DNA of 64,000 nucleotides from Undaria pinnatifida (Eukaryota > Sar > Phaeophyceae > Laminariales > Alariaceae). The stretch lies in assembly GCA_012845835.1 (NCBI GenBank), contig JABAKD010000023.1:14620202-14684201 (forward strand). Direction: 5' to 3'. Shown here piece after piece: positions 1 through 10,735 of the stretch. Position 1 is the first letter of the stretch; every line of letters starts with the position of its first letter. The notes beneath the pieces are model-generated. The model had not been told where the DNA came from and did not search any database. It was given only the letters and a program-made list of their open reading frames with translations. Position numbers and translations under genes: made by a program.

Positions 1-544
1 CTGTTTCATCTCTGGGGGAGGGGGTCACCAGCGATATTGCCACCGTTGTCGACACAATTGTGGTCCCTTTTTGTTTAGTTTTCCCTTTCCCATGTTTTCC
101 TTTTTATCCATCCCTGGGGAGAGGGAAAGAAGAACGGGGGGGGGGGGGTTACATGATCCCTACTCGTAGCTATCCCCCACCCCCCTGATATTTCTCTTCC
201 TTCGCCTGTCATGATGGGGGTGCTGGATGTCGCCGGGCGGCAAGAACGATTCAGTGCCAAGACATACACCACACAAAAGTGTCTGCATTGGAAGAAAAAA
301 GAAAAATTCCAGAAGCATCGCCAGTCATTTGGTTGCACTAGAGTTACGTGGGTCCTGTTGTTTGTGGTGTTCGTGTCGTCTATTTTGGCGGAACCACCCG
401 CATCGCTTCCCAGTCGAATATTGTCACCGAAAGCCCTACTTCATCCATTCGATACACACCAATGAGTTTAGCGCACAAAGAAACGCATTGTATAGCAACG
501 ACAACATTTGTATCACAAACGCATGAAAAAAACATCGTGTTGCC
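1..544. other. intergenic, no gene seen
   Basis: I see no protein family or RNA in this stretch. Open frames are short, overlap on both strands and lack recognisable motifs. It contains a G/C homopolymer run near 138-150 and a pyrimidine-rich tract near 60-200. Confidence 0.5.
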
Positions 545-900
545 GCTGGTTGGTGATGCTTGCCGTTGTACATATTATGGGATACAGCACTACACTACTT
601 GTAGTAGTAGTAGCAGTAGTGCACAATAGTGCACGACATAAATGTAAAAAAAAAACAGGGGTATAAATAGGAATGCAAGGCTCATACTTGTACCTTACCA
701 GGAAAGGAAGATAATTATGAGGCGCTGGTTGGTGATGCTTGCCGTTGTACATATTATGGGATACAGCACTACACTACTTGTAGTAGTAGTGCACAATAGT
801 GCACGACATAAATGTAAAAAAACACCCAGGGATACAAATGGGAAAGCAAGGCTCATACTTGTACCTTACCAGGAAAGGAAGATAATTGAGAGGCGCTGTG
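545..900. repeat. 179-bp tandem duplication
   Basis: Two head-to-tail copies of a unit of about 179 bp start at 545 and 724 (both begin GCTGGTTGGTGATGCTTG). They share the same internal GTAGTAGTAG run, the GTGCACAATAGTGCAC inverted repeat and the downstream CTCATACTTGTACC block. A third copy starts at about 893 but breaks off at once. Copy 1 carries three extra GTA-type triplets. No coding role is apparent. Confidence 0.85.
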
Positions 901-1169
901 CTGAAGATAGTGTGTAGAACTCACCCTGTCTCAAATAAGAAATTTAGCCTCGGCCAGAATTATTCCGGTTTCTTCTTTTTTTTCCTAGTAATACGGAGTA
1001 TTTAATTTCTGCTACTACTGCGGTATGAATAGCATTGTGCCTACGAAGAATAATCTATCTGCACTACACCTACTTGTACAAGTATCAGGTACTCGTTTGA
1101 TAGCGAGAAACAGGAATCCTGGCTGGGGCTGCGGGTTTCTTATTTGGGAGAGGGTGTCATCTGCACTGC

Positions 1170-1295
1170 CTTGAGCTCCCGGATTTCTTTTCTTTCTAGA
1201 AGTATCAGCTTGCCATTTTTACGTCGTACTACTTTAAAGCATGGATGTACATAACTTCAGATTGAACACATTACGCACCCGTAATTACGGCAAAT
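1170..1295 (+). repeat. interspersed repeat, copy A (empty transposon site)
   Basis: This segment matches the reverse complement of 11,190-12,058. Shared blocks are the CCGGATTTCTT..CTTTCT..GAAGTATCAGC run and the CTTTAAAGCATGGATGTACAT run, followed by ATTACGC/GTAATTAC motifs. In copy B the TTTAAAG block is split by a 707-bp TIR element (11,281-11,987). Here it is uninterrupted at about 1,233-1,239, so this copy is the pre-insertion state. A weaker match continues near 1,750-1,790 against 10,960-11,000. Confidence 0.75.
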
Positions 1296-2095
1296 CGGGG
1301 ATTGACATTACGCACGCGTAGTTACGGCTACCGTGCGGGGACAAAAGCCCCCCATCCCCGGGGGTTCCGTGTATAGCTGTGTTACCCTGTACCCAGGGGT
1401 TCCGTACGTAGCATTTGCTCTCTTGCTTCGCGTTCTCGCCGAGATGTGGTGTCTGGTAGTATGTTTGTGTGTTTGATGTATGATACCCTACCGCCACAGC
1501 TGCAGCCCTGCAGCAACCGTTGGAGAGCACGTTGTATGTTGTACAAGGGCTTCACTCGCGGGCGGATGGACGCCGCCCGCTACGCTCGCGGAAGGAGGAA
1601 TGGACATTCAGTAGAAGGGCGGAAAAGAAGCACAAATGGCGCAACTGGCGACTTGAAAATGCCAAGAGTTCATATACAGTGCAATGGTTAACGATGGAGA
1701 CGATTATGATTATGAGTTTGTTATTATCATTCATTCGCCCAGTCCATGATGGGCACGTCGGAGGACTTGCTTGGCATACCCTTCCACCTCTCAGGTAGCA
1801 CCTGTACACTTATTAGTAGCTCTCTCTAAGTCGATCATCAATAATAAATTATCCCAGTGCATAAACACCAGGCACGCGCTTGTCAAGGATAGAGACACAG
1901 GAAAACTACAACTTGAGATGTAAAGGAGCGCAGTGCCAAAAAAAACATGCTGGAAGCAGGAACTTGAACGCACACACCGCAAACATGTGAAGTACATTTG
2001 TATTCCGAAGGACGAAGAGCATGCATTTAGGCATAGTGCTCAAAAAACGATGCTGGTATATAGAAACCACAACTTAACGTTCTATAAAGAATGTG
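1296..2095. other. intergenic / presumed 3' flank, no gene seen
   Basis: No protein family is recognisable. Because the copia element at 2,101-8,297 is an insertion, this DNA was originally contiguous with 8,303 and would be the 3' untranslated or downstream region of the minus-strand gene whose stop codon is at 8,301. I see no definite polyadenylation signal. Confidence 0.4.
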
Positions 2096-2100
2096 CTGTC
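2096..2100. repeat. target site duplication CTGTC (left)
   Basis: The 5-bp CTGTC directly precedes the left LTR, and an identical CTGTC lies directly after the right LTR at 8,298-8,302. A 5-bp TSD is typical of Ty1/copia integration and shows that the two LTRs belong to one insertion event. Confidence 0.9.
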
Positions 2101-2506
2101 TGCTGGTAAACTCGTGGCTTCTGGGGAAAAGATGTTGTATTATTGAGCAATTGCCCTTCTGAGACAGGTAGGCAAGGTGGAGTGAACAGGGTGGGGGCGC
2201 TCGTGGGCGCGCACAACCTCACCCTCAGGATCACGCTATGCAACTACCCGATAGTCCGACCTACAGCAACAATGCCTGAACCTTCCTACTGGATAAGTGT
2301 CCAATGTACCACATACCAATGTACCGACACACACACCTACGGTCCATTGTATAGCTCGTACTTGTGTACAACCTACCGAAGTACCACAAAGAGTATTCCC
2401 AGAATATCCAGCATCAACTTACTACAATTGACAATTCAATATTCAAACTATCCAATCAGATGATCTACAGCAGGTCGGCCGATACACACTGCCGCTATCA
2501 CCAACA
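2101..2506 (-). repeat. copia 3' LTR
   Basis: A 406-bp LTR that on the minus strand runs TGTTGGTGATAGC..GTTTACCAGCA, giving TG..CA ends. It matches 7,892-8,297 except for six substitutions. The flanking CTGTC is shared with the other end of the element. Confidence 0.95.
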
Positions 2507-2516
2507 CCCTCCCTAG
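2507..2516 (-). promoter_or_regulatory. copia polypurine tract
   Basis: On the minus strand the purine-rich AGGGAGGG sits immediately before the TGTTGGTG start of the 3' LTR. This is the expected position of the plus-strand primer for reverse transcription. Confidence 0.75.
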
Positions 2517-2577
2517 GGGCTGTTGTATCTACCAGACCCACAACATGCAGTATGACAAACAAAAATAATTCAGACTC

Positions 2578-4141
2578 CTACTTCCTAGAGCCCAATGCAA
2601 AGTCACGGTGAACTTCAAAAATACTTCTCGGCAGAGCCTTCGTGAGAATGTCCGCATGTTGTTTTTCGCTGGGAACATGCGCGATCTCGATCACACCCTC
2701 CTCGGTCAGATTTCTAAGAAAGTGGTGCCTCACGTCGATGTGCTTACTCCTGCTCGAGCTAAGCGGATTCTCTGCAAGCGCAATCGCTCCCTCGTTGTCC
2801 TCAAGGACGTCAATTTTACGAGGCTCTATACTAGGCCTCAAGAACTGAAGCATTCCGTTCACAAACAGAGACTCCTTCACACCATCGCCCATCGCAAGAT
2901 ACTCTGCCTCAGAAGTCGACTGCGAAACGCATTTCTGCGTCCAAGAAAGCCAAGCTACAAGACAGGCAGCCACAATAACTAGTGCTCCCGAAACTGATCT
3001 ACGGTCAGTGGCCTTGCTGGCAAGTCTGCATCTACGTACACCAACGTGCCTACGTCATCGACCGTACTGTCTCTCTTGTACTTCAGAGTTAAATGTGCCG
3101 TTTCCAGAAGATAGTTCAGAATCTTCTGAGCTGCCTTCCAATATCTCTTCTTTGGCTCATGAGAGTGCCTCGCCACCGCCCGCACAGCATTCGAGATGTC
3201 GGGCCTCGTCCCATTGGCGACCCACATCAGGCACCCCACCACCTCTCGGAACGGCACATCTCCTGCCTCCTCATCCTCCATCACGGACCTGTTATCGTTA
3301 GCAGGGGAAGCAGGGGTTGGGCTGGTGCGACAAATTTTGAATCTCTCAAGCACACTCCTGATGTAACTCTCTTGAGAAATCTCAATCGTGCCAGCCTCGC
3401 GGTCGCGAATAAATGCGCAACCAAGAAAGAACTTGACCTCACCCAATTCTTCGTAGGAAGAGAATTGCCTAGAGCTTCTACAACCACCTTGGCAAGACTC
3501 TTAGTTCCTGCATACAGAATGTCATCCACGTGAATCGCGACCATCTCTATCACCTCGTCTCCCATCATGAAACGCAGCACACAGGGGTCACACAGAGACT
3601 GCTCGAAACCAATCCTCTTTAGATCCGATACTAGCCTCTTGTAAAATGTTCTAGATGCCTGCTTCAATCCGTACAAACTCTTGTTCAGACGGACAACCTT
3701 TCCTGACATCGAACCACAGCCAGGAGGCAACTTCATGAACACCTCGTGATCCAACTTTGACTGAACAAACGCCTGCTCAATGTCCCAGTGGAGTAATTCC
3801 AAATCATACTTGCACGCCAATGCTACCAACAGTCGAATTGATGCAGGATTTGCAGTAGGCGAGAAAGTTTCAAGATAGTCTACACCATTCTTCTGCCTGA
3901 AGCCCTTCGCGACAAGCCTACCCTTGGCCTTCACTATCTTTCCTGTTTCGTCTGCTTTCCATTTGAAAACCCATCTAGCATCTATCACGTTACAGCCTAT
4001 TGGAATCTTTACCGCTAACGTGAACGTTCCTGCCCTTATCAAGCCTGCAACTTCTGCAGACATAGCTCCATCCCAAATCGTGGCGTACTTCGATTGCCGG
4101 ACTTCTTGATAGCTATCAGGCTCAGACTCTACGTCCTGCAC
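2578..4141 (-). pseudogene. copia reverse transcriptase-RNase H, frameshifted
   Basis: Copies element RNA into DNA and degrades the RNA of the hybrid, within virus-like particles. RT runs from 4,141 to about 3,300 with the motifs expected of Ty1/copia: ARWVFKWK, LVAKGFRQK, the first catalytic Asp in LLHWDIEQAF, SLYGLKQASRTFYKRL, and the active-site Asp pair as HVDD where YVDD is usual. The frame is lost near 3,475 and resumes as LGEVKFFLGCAF. It is lost again near 3,020 in the first RNase H motif (VYVDADL) and resumes through SEAEYLA, EDNEGAI and HIDVRHHF to the stop near 2,578. An in-frame TAA at 4,145 separates it from integrase. As read it cannot make an active enzyme. Confidence 0.93.
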
Positions 4142-4144
4142 TAG

Positions 4145-6430
4145 TTATTTCGGCAATCCCACTGCGTCACCTGCTCTCTGCTCCGCCAACAGCGCATATA
4201 TTATCTCTGTTGCGCAGACGGGCCCTAGAGTGGCCACAAGGCCAGATACATTCTGCTGGTTAACTGCACGGGTTTGCGCGCGAGTTCTACCTTCTCTTAC
4301 TTCATCATTCTCACGCGCAGGGTTGTTGAAATCAGCTAGCTCAGCTACATGCCGCGGACGACGAGCAGCTGGAGGAGATGCCTCTGCCTCTGCCTCCTGC
4401 CCTCCCGGCCCTACATACTCTGCATCCTGCTCTTCAGGACCCACCGACTCTAGTTCCCCCACATCTTGCCCTCCCTGCCCCTCACCATCGGTGAACTCAG
4501 GTGCTGGAGACGACACAGAGGGAACGGGCCAAGATGGCACAGAGGGGGCAAACGGCGATCGACCTACACTCTCTGCGTCAACACTTTCAACCACATCGAC
4601 TGCTTCACCAGGGGGGACCACTACCTCGTTCACCAGAGGGGACCACTGCCGCGTTATTTCGCAACAGTGTGTGGGCAACTCCCCTCCCTACAAACGGCCA
4701 TACCTCGGCTTCTACATCGTTGTCACTTTGCTCCCCTCCCTCCTCCGCGATCTCTATCGGCAACGGAGGTTGCGGTGGAGGGAGTTGTGACGGCAACGCC
4801 TCCCACGCTACATCCCTCGTTTCCTGAATAGTCCCAACCCTCGTAAGTACTCTATGGCAATCACGCTGGTGGCCTCTCGAAGGACCGACATAAAAGCAAC
4901 TCTCACTCTTCGGAAACAGCTTCGACGGTCGCTGCCACTTGCAGTACGCCGGTTTCAAAAATTGATAAGGTTTAGCAGGACGAGCTTCCCCATACCACAT
5001 TTCATACGGCGACTTGGAATCGGGGTTAGCAGAACAAGTTGTGTGATTAAGTGCCTCGCAAGCCCAGTGCATTGCCTCAGTCCAGAGTCTGTCAGTCTTA
5101 GGTAACTGTACATGCCCAAAAAGAACTTTCGCCTGAACACGAGCCGCCATTGCGGCCTCCTCTATCAATCCCAAGCCACGCTCTGCAACACCGTTGTATT
5201 GAGGACTGTAAGATGGGGTGATGTCTTGCTTAATCAAGAGCTCATTGCACACAGATGCAAATTCTCCACCGAAAAACTCACCTCATTGTCAGATCTAACA
5301 ATCTCAACCAATGATGGGATTCCATCAGCACGCACACTAGCAAGAAAACTCCGGAAAGCACTCGCAGCGTCTGATTTACTTCTCAGGAAATAGATCCATG
5401 CACGCCTTGTGAAATCATCCTTCACAATCATGGGGTAACACTTTCCCCCTATGGACACAACGGCCTTCTTCCCTCCCAGGTCAACATAAACTCTCCCTAA
5501 CTTTTTATCTAATCTACATCTAGTTTCACGAGCAATCCCTTTTCTAATTGCCTTCGACATCGAACATCCCGCACAAGCATCTAGGCTACCAGTCAACTTG
5601 ATACCCAATCGCTTTGCAGTAGTACGAAGCAACCCTTCATGTGAGTGAGCATAAATGTTATGAAAGTCATTCACATCCATACTCGTTTCGTGCTTGGGGT
5701 TTGAAGGAGTGAGGGCAGCCGACACGGGTCCAATAGAGTCATCACCCACACGATACGAAGTCGCAACAAGCATGCCATCGAAATTCTCAAAAGTCACATG
5801 TCCGTGGAAAGCAGTCATCACACCACGAGGACCACCAAGACCATTCCATGACTCGCCATCAAATTCTGCGCTGGGGGAAAAAAGGTTGTACCCCAATTTG
5901 GGACAGTACAGCACATTCTTCAACTCTACCAAAAACTCGTTGTCAGCAGACACGAACACCAATTCCAGAATTCCTGAAAGAGCTACCTCACAAGTCACGC
6001 CACCAATTCCCTTTACATTCTTGTGGCAAGGCTTCACATCTTTCATACACGAGAGAGAATCTGTCATGTGAAAAGCGGTACCTGTGTCTGCATACCAATC
6101 TTCGAAACACCTCTTCTTGGTGAGAGTGGCATATTCACGAATAGAATCACGAATAACACGATCACTACCGACATAGTTCCTTATCCTGTCCGCCACTTCA
6201 CTATACAGCGTTGGAATATCAGCACCATAAGAATTCACCCAATTCACCAGTACAGAGTCATACCACGATGCAAGATACGTGTCATCACTCCAATCGTTTG
6301 AGATATTTTGGGACAGAAACACCATGGTATCATTCCAGGTATCCCTCAGGTCCGAGTCAGTTTGGGACAGAAGCACTAACAACTCAGGTATCTCACCGTT
6401 TTCATCCTTGGCGTCCTTGGATGATCCGGT
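4145..6430 (-). pseudogene. copia protease-integrase, frameshifted
   Basis: The aspartic protease matures the polyprotein and integrase inserts the cDNA. The protease active site is DTGTAFHMT near 6,065-6,095, followed by a typical NVLYCPKLGYNLFS block. Integrase has the HHCC zinc-binding module (HNIYAHSHEG .. CAGC, about 5,570-5,670), then catalytic Asp residues in YVDLGG and RSDNE and the Glu in GVAERG. A one-base loss in a T run near 5,268 breaks the frame right after the second catalytic Asp; it resumes in FASVCNELL. A further shift lies in the low-complexity acidic/proline linker near 4,640-4,690, and the frame ends at TAA 4,145-4,147. Confidence 0.92.
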
Positions 6431-7734
6431 CTGGGAGGGATGAGCGATCACACGAGCCAGGCAATCCTTCTTCACGTTACCGACCTCCCCACACTTGAAA
6501 CACTTCCCTTGAAACGCCGTTTTCTTAGATGAATCAGACTCGGAGTTAGACCTTGACTTGTAGTTCTTCTTCTTCGCACTCTTCTTCTCAGGCCTAGACG
6601 TCAGAGCAACACTGTGTTTCTTCGGACCACCTTGAGTCTGCAAGTCGAGGTACCGTTCACGCACTTTAGTCTCTATGAACGACGGGTCATTCGGGCAGAA
6701 CACCACCAGAGTTTCACGCAGAGTCTTATATTCATGCGACAGCCCCTCGAGCATCAGGTTGCACACCTCTTTGTCATCTTTCTTGACTTCCAGCATTTGA
6801 AGCACACCAAGCGTCTCTCTCACAGATGCAAAGAAGATCGAGGGATTCTCATTCGAACGCATGCGCAGTGATTTGAGTTTCTCCTCCTGCACACGAATCT
6901 GACTCTGGCTCAACGGCAGAAAATGATCTTTCAGCACTCGAAAACCCTTGCTGGAAGAACCAGCGTGGCGAACCATAGTTTTCAGACTATCCTTCTTCAA
7001 GCAGTCAAACAGAAACCGCCATGCCATCTCAGCCTGACGCAGCACACCTACACTGAATCCTTTCTCTACCCAGGGGGTCAAGTCGAAACCAATGTCAGCA
7101 ATCGGAATCTCAGCTCGGAAACAAACGCCTCATACAGATTGTTGTGCCGGGCATTTAGCAGAAAATTCTGCGACCATGAGGTGTAAGACACGTCTGTCCC
7201 ATCGAAAACAGGAGCCTTGGGAACTTTGAAAGGACCCCCACCCAACTTCTCTCCTGTATCAGTAATGCCGGCCCCAGGAATCAGATTGTTTCCACTGGCG
7301 ACACTTTCCCACCACCTGCTCGACGGAGTAGGTTCGGGAGGAACAGAGGACTGGCTTCCGAGAGCCCTACCTACAGTCCCGGGAACGAAAGACTGGCTAC
7401 CTACAGCCCCACTTCCAATCCCAATCGAACCAGCGCTTGCAGCACCAGCAGAGGAACGATTAACAGCGAATACATTAGGGTTCAAGCCTGAGTCAGCAAG
7501 GCTACTACTCCCAACCCCCATGCTGGACACGCCAAGGCCTTGGGCATCGCCGCCCGTACCTCCCGCGGTCCTGCCAGTAGCATCATCGGTAGAATGCGTA
7601 CCACCAGCATACTCTGTTCCGCCGCCTCCCGGCGCGACAGCAGACACAGAGGACTCCACTTGCTCCTTCTGTTGATCAACAAGCGACGTGACTAGAGTCG
7701 TAAGTTGGGACAACTGCGTCTCTAGGGAAACCAT
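6431..7734 (-). pseudogene. copia gag with altered CCHC knuckle, frameshifted
   Basis: Structural capsid protein. The start is the ATG at 7,732-7,734, about 157 nt inside the 5' LTR. A 140-residue Ser/Gly/Ala-rich N-terminal segment precedes the conserved gag domain. The frame shifts near 7,110 (at YEAFVSE, resuming as EIPIADIG). The domain then runs through WRFLFDCLKK, KDHFLPLSQSQ and LMLEGLSHEYKTLRETL, typical of copia gag (UBN2 type). A Lys/Ser-rich basic linker leads to the zinc knuckle at about 6,461-6,502, which reads CFKCGEVGNVKKDC. The invariant His of CX2CX4HX4C is Asn here, so zinc and RNA binding should be impaired. Confidence 0.9.
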
Positions 7735-7891
7735 CCTCTCACCAACATCCTGTGGATTACTCTGAACTCGGCCACCCGCAGGTGTCCCCGGTTCAGCAAT
7801 GATGAGACAGGTTGATCAGGCCTCTCTCGTACAGCAGTCTAGTGTAGTCCAAGGGGACGACGGAGCAGTAGACACCTTTGACGCTATAGCG
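7735..7891 (-). other. copia untranslated leader with primer-binding region
   Basis: 157 nt between the 5' LTR and the gag start. Minus-strand sequence at the LTR edge is TTTACTGGCACGCTATAGCG. The TGGCACGC part could be a primer-binding site overlapping the LTR end (it starts with TGG), but I cannot name the tRNA. Confidence 0.5.
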
Positions 7892-8297
7892 TGCCAGTAA
7901 ACTCGTGGCTTCTGGGGAAAAGATGTTGTGTTATTGAGCAATTGCCCTTCTGAGACAGGTAGGCAAGGTGGAGTGAACAGGGTGGGGGCGCTCGTGGGCG
8001 CGCACAACCTCACCCTCAGGATCACGCTATGCAACTACCCGATAGTCCGACCTACAGCAACAATGCCTGAACCTTCCTACTGGATAAGTGTCCAATGTAC
8101 CACATACCAATGTACCGACACACACACCTACGGTCCATTGTATAGCTCGTACTTGTGTACAACCTACCGAAGTACCACAAAGAGTATTCCCAGAATATCC
8201 AGCATCAACTTACTACAATTGACAATTCAATATTAGAACTATCCAATCAGATGATCTACAGCAGCTCGGCCGATACACACTGCCGCTATCACCAACA
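7892..8297 (-). repeat. copia 5' LTR
   Basis: 406 bp, partner of 2,101-2,506 with six substitutions. On the minus strand it begins TGTTGGTGATAGC and ends GTTTACTGGCA. As the upstream LTR it should carry the element promoter. It is followed at 8,298-8,302 by the TSD copy CTGTC. Confidence 0.95.
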
Positions 8298-8300
8298 CTG

Positions 8301-8471
8301 TCAACATTGCTTCCGAAGGAGCATGCAGGCTTGCTTGGACTCTTCCTCAGCGGAGGTACCCAGCACCTTGCACTCTTGTTTTTTGTCGATGATCTTGTGA
8401 ATCTGTCCACAAACGTTGAAGCACAGCGGGAGGGCGTCGATAAGTAGGTGTAAAAAAGTATTCGTACTTCT
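8301..8471 (-). CDS. terminal exon of spliced gene, unknown function
   Basis: An open frame on the minus strand ends at TGA 8,301-8,303 and includes LLIDALPLCFNVCG, QIHKIIDKKQECKVL and ACMLLRKQC. Two acceptors in the correct phase 0 are possible: after CTGGAG at 8,472, giving this 171-nt exon, or after TTTGTGGACAG at 8,403, giving 102 nt with a better pyrimidine tract. I do not recognise the family. The copia TSD (8,298-8,302) overlaps the stop codon, but the duplicated copy leaves the TGA intact. The element therefore separates the coding region from its original 3' end. Confidence 0.5.
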   Translation of the reverse strand, partial: RSTNTFLHLLIDALPLCFNVCGQIHKIIDKKQECKVLGTSAEEESKQACMLLRKQC

Positions 8472-8679
8472 CTCCAGCAGACATCGTAACCATTCAAACT
8501 ATTGGAGCTCCTTCTTTCGTTGTTAGTAATTGTTGTGGTCTTGTTGTACTTGCTCTTGGTACTTGGAAGAAGAGCCGCACTTCATAGACTATATCCGCAC
8601 GCTATCCCCTAGTCTTGAGCAAGAGACATGGATGTCTCGACTCGTGACACACAGAACGCAAGATAAGAGAAGAACGTAC

Positions 8680-8847
8680 CTCGATGTCGAACGCCCTCTT
8701 GGCACCGTGGGAATGGAATGCGGGATGTATATCAAGCACGTGGTAGTCTGCCTTCTTCAGGAGGTCACCGACCTTGATGTCGCCGGTGCACTTCGTGTTT
8801 ATGTCCTCGCCGACTTGGCGGCCCTCGGCGACTGCTTCGCAGGGCTT
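8680..8847 (-). CDS. internal exon of spliced gene, unknown function
   Basis: A 168-nt exon (56 codons, phase 0 at both ends) on the minus strand. It is bounded by a strong acceptor (TTGTTGTCGTTTGCAG) and a consensus donor (GAG/GTACGT). It encodes a charged segment including KPCEAVAEGRQVGED, TGDIKVGDLLKKADYH and GAKRAFDIE. It joins in frame to the exon ending at 8,301. I do not recognise the family. The codon pattern and the two clean splice sites make a real exon likely. Confidence 0.6.
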
Positions 8848-9293
8848 CTGCAAACGACAACAACGGATGCGAATACCTAGCGTTCAGTGAATGTTCAAAA
8901 TAGTAAGGCCACGTAGCTGTCGTCGGTTTCCAAAGTTTAAAAGGAAGTCGTACAATTTAACACTGTTGTAATAAAAGCGGTCGTTTATGGGCAAAGCCCT
9001 GCCTGGTACCACAACGTTGCTAACACCTATGAAACCACCACTGGGACAGGTACGAACGGGATTCACAGTCGCAACTGGTAAGCGTAAGCCCCGGTATACT
9101 GCTATATAAAGCCTACCGGCGGAATACCGACAACGAAGGGTAAGAGTCAGTACCTGCTGTATATATTGTTCCGTACTACTCTATTACTGCTGCTATCAAT
9201 ACTATCACGACCGACGTGTATTGCGATTCCTGAAGAGGTTGCGCACCCTACTTGTACTCGTTAATACAAAGAGTTTATGTGGTTGTATGAAAA
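8848..9293 (-). other. probable intron sequence
   Basis: Lies upstream (minus strand) of the acceptor at 8,848. No further convincing exon is seen. Short open frames here lack splice-site support. Confidence 0.4.
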
Positions 9294-9880
9294 ATGAGTA
9301 ACAGTAGTAGTACACCGCGTCACTACATGAACAACTCGCTAACCCCAATCACGGGACTGCTCTCCAGCACCACCCAGGTTAACTTCAGCTTCTGTTTACT
9401 GCTATATATCAACCTCCAGTGTGTACTGCGACTGGTGCTGATGGTATCATGCTGCTGTGTTATTTATCACTGCATGGACCATTTTTACAACCCTGGCTGA
9501 CCCCCGTGATGGGACTTGCCCGTTTTCATTGCGTCTTACATGTATAGATACCACGTAGTCGTAGTCGTACATCCAAAAAGTGTGTTTATATCACAGCACA
9601 AAGCGTCACTGCATGGACCACTTGTTCAACCCCTGCTTACCCCGATGACGGGACTGCCCTGTACTCGTAGTCGTACATACATGAAATGTGTTTGGTTGTA
9701 CGTTGTACAACCCCCGCTTACACCCCGATGACGGGACTGCCCCGTACACGTACTCGTACATACAAAAAGTGTGTTAGGTTGTACGCATGAAAAAGAAATC
9801 ACAGCACGCAGCGTCACTGCGTAGACAACTAGTACAACATGCTTACCCCGACGACGGGACTGCCCTCCGTGACCACCAAG
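9294..9880. repeat. degenerate tandem repeats with a CGATGACGGGACTGCCC core
   Basis: Four or five imperfect copies of a unit containing GCTTACCCCGATGACGGGACTGCCC, followed by GTCGTACATACA and GTGTTTGGTTGTACG. Cores lie near 9,336-9,360, 9,497-9,520, 9,630-9,655, 9,714-9,742 and 9,840-9,865. Unit length varies from about 85 to 160 bp. It lies within what would be an intron of the minus-strand gene. Confidence 0.7.
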
Positions 9881-10278
9881 GCGAACTTGAGTTTGTTCAG
9901 GCTACGCGTCCCCAAGCACAGCTTCCACACCGTGCAGTAGTTCGACCACGCTGGTGTAGCATACACATGCTACAGCAAACGTTGCAGACAGGCACACAAG
10001 GTCAAACAATGTAAATTTCAATGTGCATCATTATTGGAAACAGGATTCGCTAGAGTTCACCAACACCCAAAACTACATAGTCTATTGCGCACAACTTGCA
10101 GCACACTCAGCCAACACTCAACGCAGCACTACCGAAAATACAGGGTGTTGACATCTAGTGTCTTACCTATGTCGCACGGCGCTGAACACACTGACAACGG
10201 GAACAAACTCTCAGCATCAGTAGTATAGTAGCTGACAGCAAACATCACATTCCAACAACACGAAGAAAGGAAACTCAC

Positions 10279-10735
10279 GTTTCGTCAAGCTCTCAGCTCC
10301 TTCGTTAGGGACGCCGATCGAAGGTGAATCACAGGTGCCCGCGTCACACCAGTCACATACACGAGGGTTGTCGCTGCTTCCCCAGTGCTTCTTGTTAAGG
10401 TTATGAAAAGCTTGGCACGTGGAAGGGTCGTCACTCCTGCCGGTGTCGCAGACAGCGTACTGGGAACCCCTGTTTTTTCTATTTCGTGCGATGAGGAAGC
10501 CGTCACAACCCTTGCTAGGGCACGGCCAATCAGGATTGCCAGAAGAAGCTGAGTCCCGTTCTTGCCCGACCAGCGTCCACACGCCTGATCCTGAACCTCC
10601 ACCACCCCCACTGTTGGCGGAGCCTCCTCCCGTACTAGCCTTGGTCCGCTTCGCCAATTTCAACTTCAAATTGTTATTGCCGATCCGGCAAATTTCAAAT
10701 TCAATTTGTTTGCAGCCGTCAACGGCAATTCCCTC
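10279..10735 (-). CDS. Cys-rich zinc-ribbon-like exon, unknown gene
   Basis: A minus-strand frame opens at 10,735 and ends at a consensus donor (GAAAC/GTGAGTTT) at 10,278, so the 5' end is probably an acceptor or lies in an unseen upstream exon; no ATG is evident. It has a basic N-terminal part (LKLKLAKRTK), a Gly/Ser linker, then a Cys-rich domain: CPSKGCDGFL .. YAVCDTG .. STCQAFHNLN .. RVCDWCDAGTC. The spacing suggests one or two zinc ribbons, loosely like a GRF-type finger; that assignment is a guess. The exon ends in phase 1 while the exon at 8,847 starts in phase 0, so an exon between them is missing or they belong to different transcripts. Confidence 0.5.

Larger units (their letters stand above)
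2101..8297 (-). mobile_element. full-length Ty1/copia LTR retrotransposon
   Basis: A 6.2-kb element in minus orientation: 5' LTR 7,892-8,297, leader, gag-PR-IN-RT-RNase H, polypurine tract, 3' LTR 2,101-2,506. The order IN before RT is diagnostic of Ty1/copia. The LTRs differ at only 6 of 406 positions by eye count, so insertion was recent. Yet the coding part has frameshifts near 7,110, 5,268, 4,640-4,690, 3,475 and 3,020 and an in-frame TAA at 4,145-4,147. It is therefore non-autonomous as read, unless some one-base indels are sequence errors. A solo LTR of the same family lies at 40,320-40,724. Confidence 0.95.

Noticed and set aside
4230-4790. Plus-strand frames over the copia coding region
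   Set aside because: Antisense shadows of the Pro/Glu-rich integrase-RT linker.
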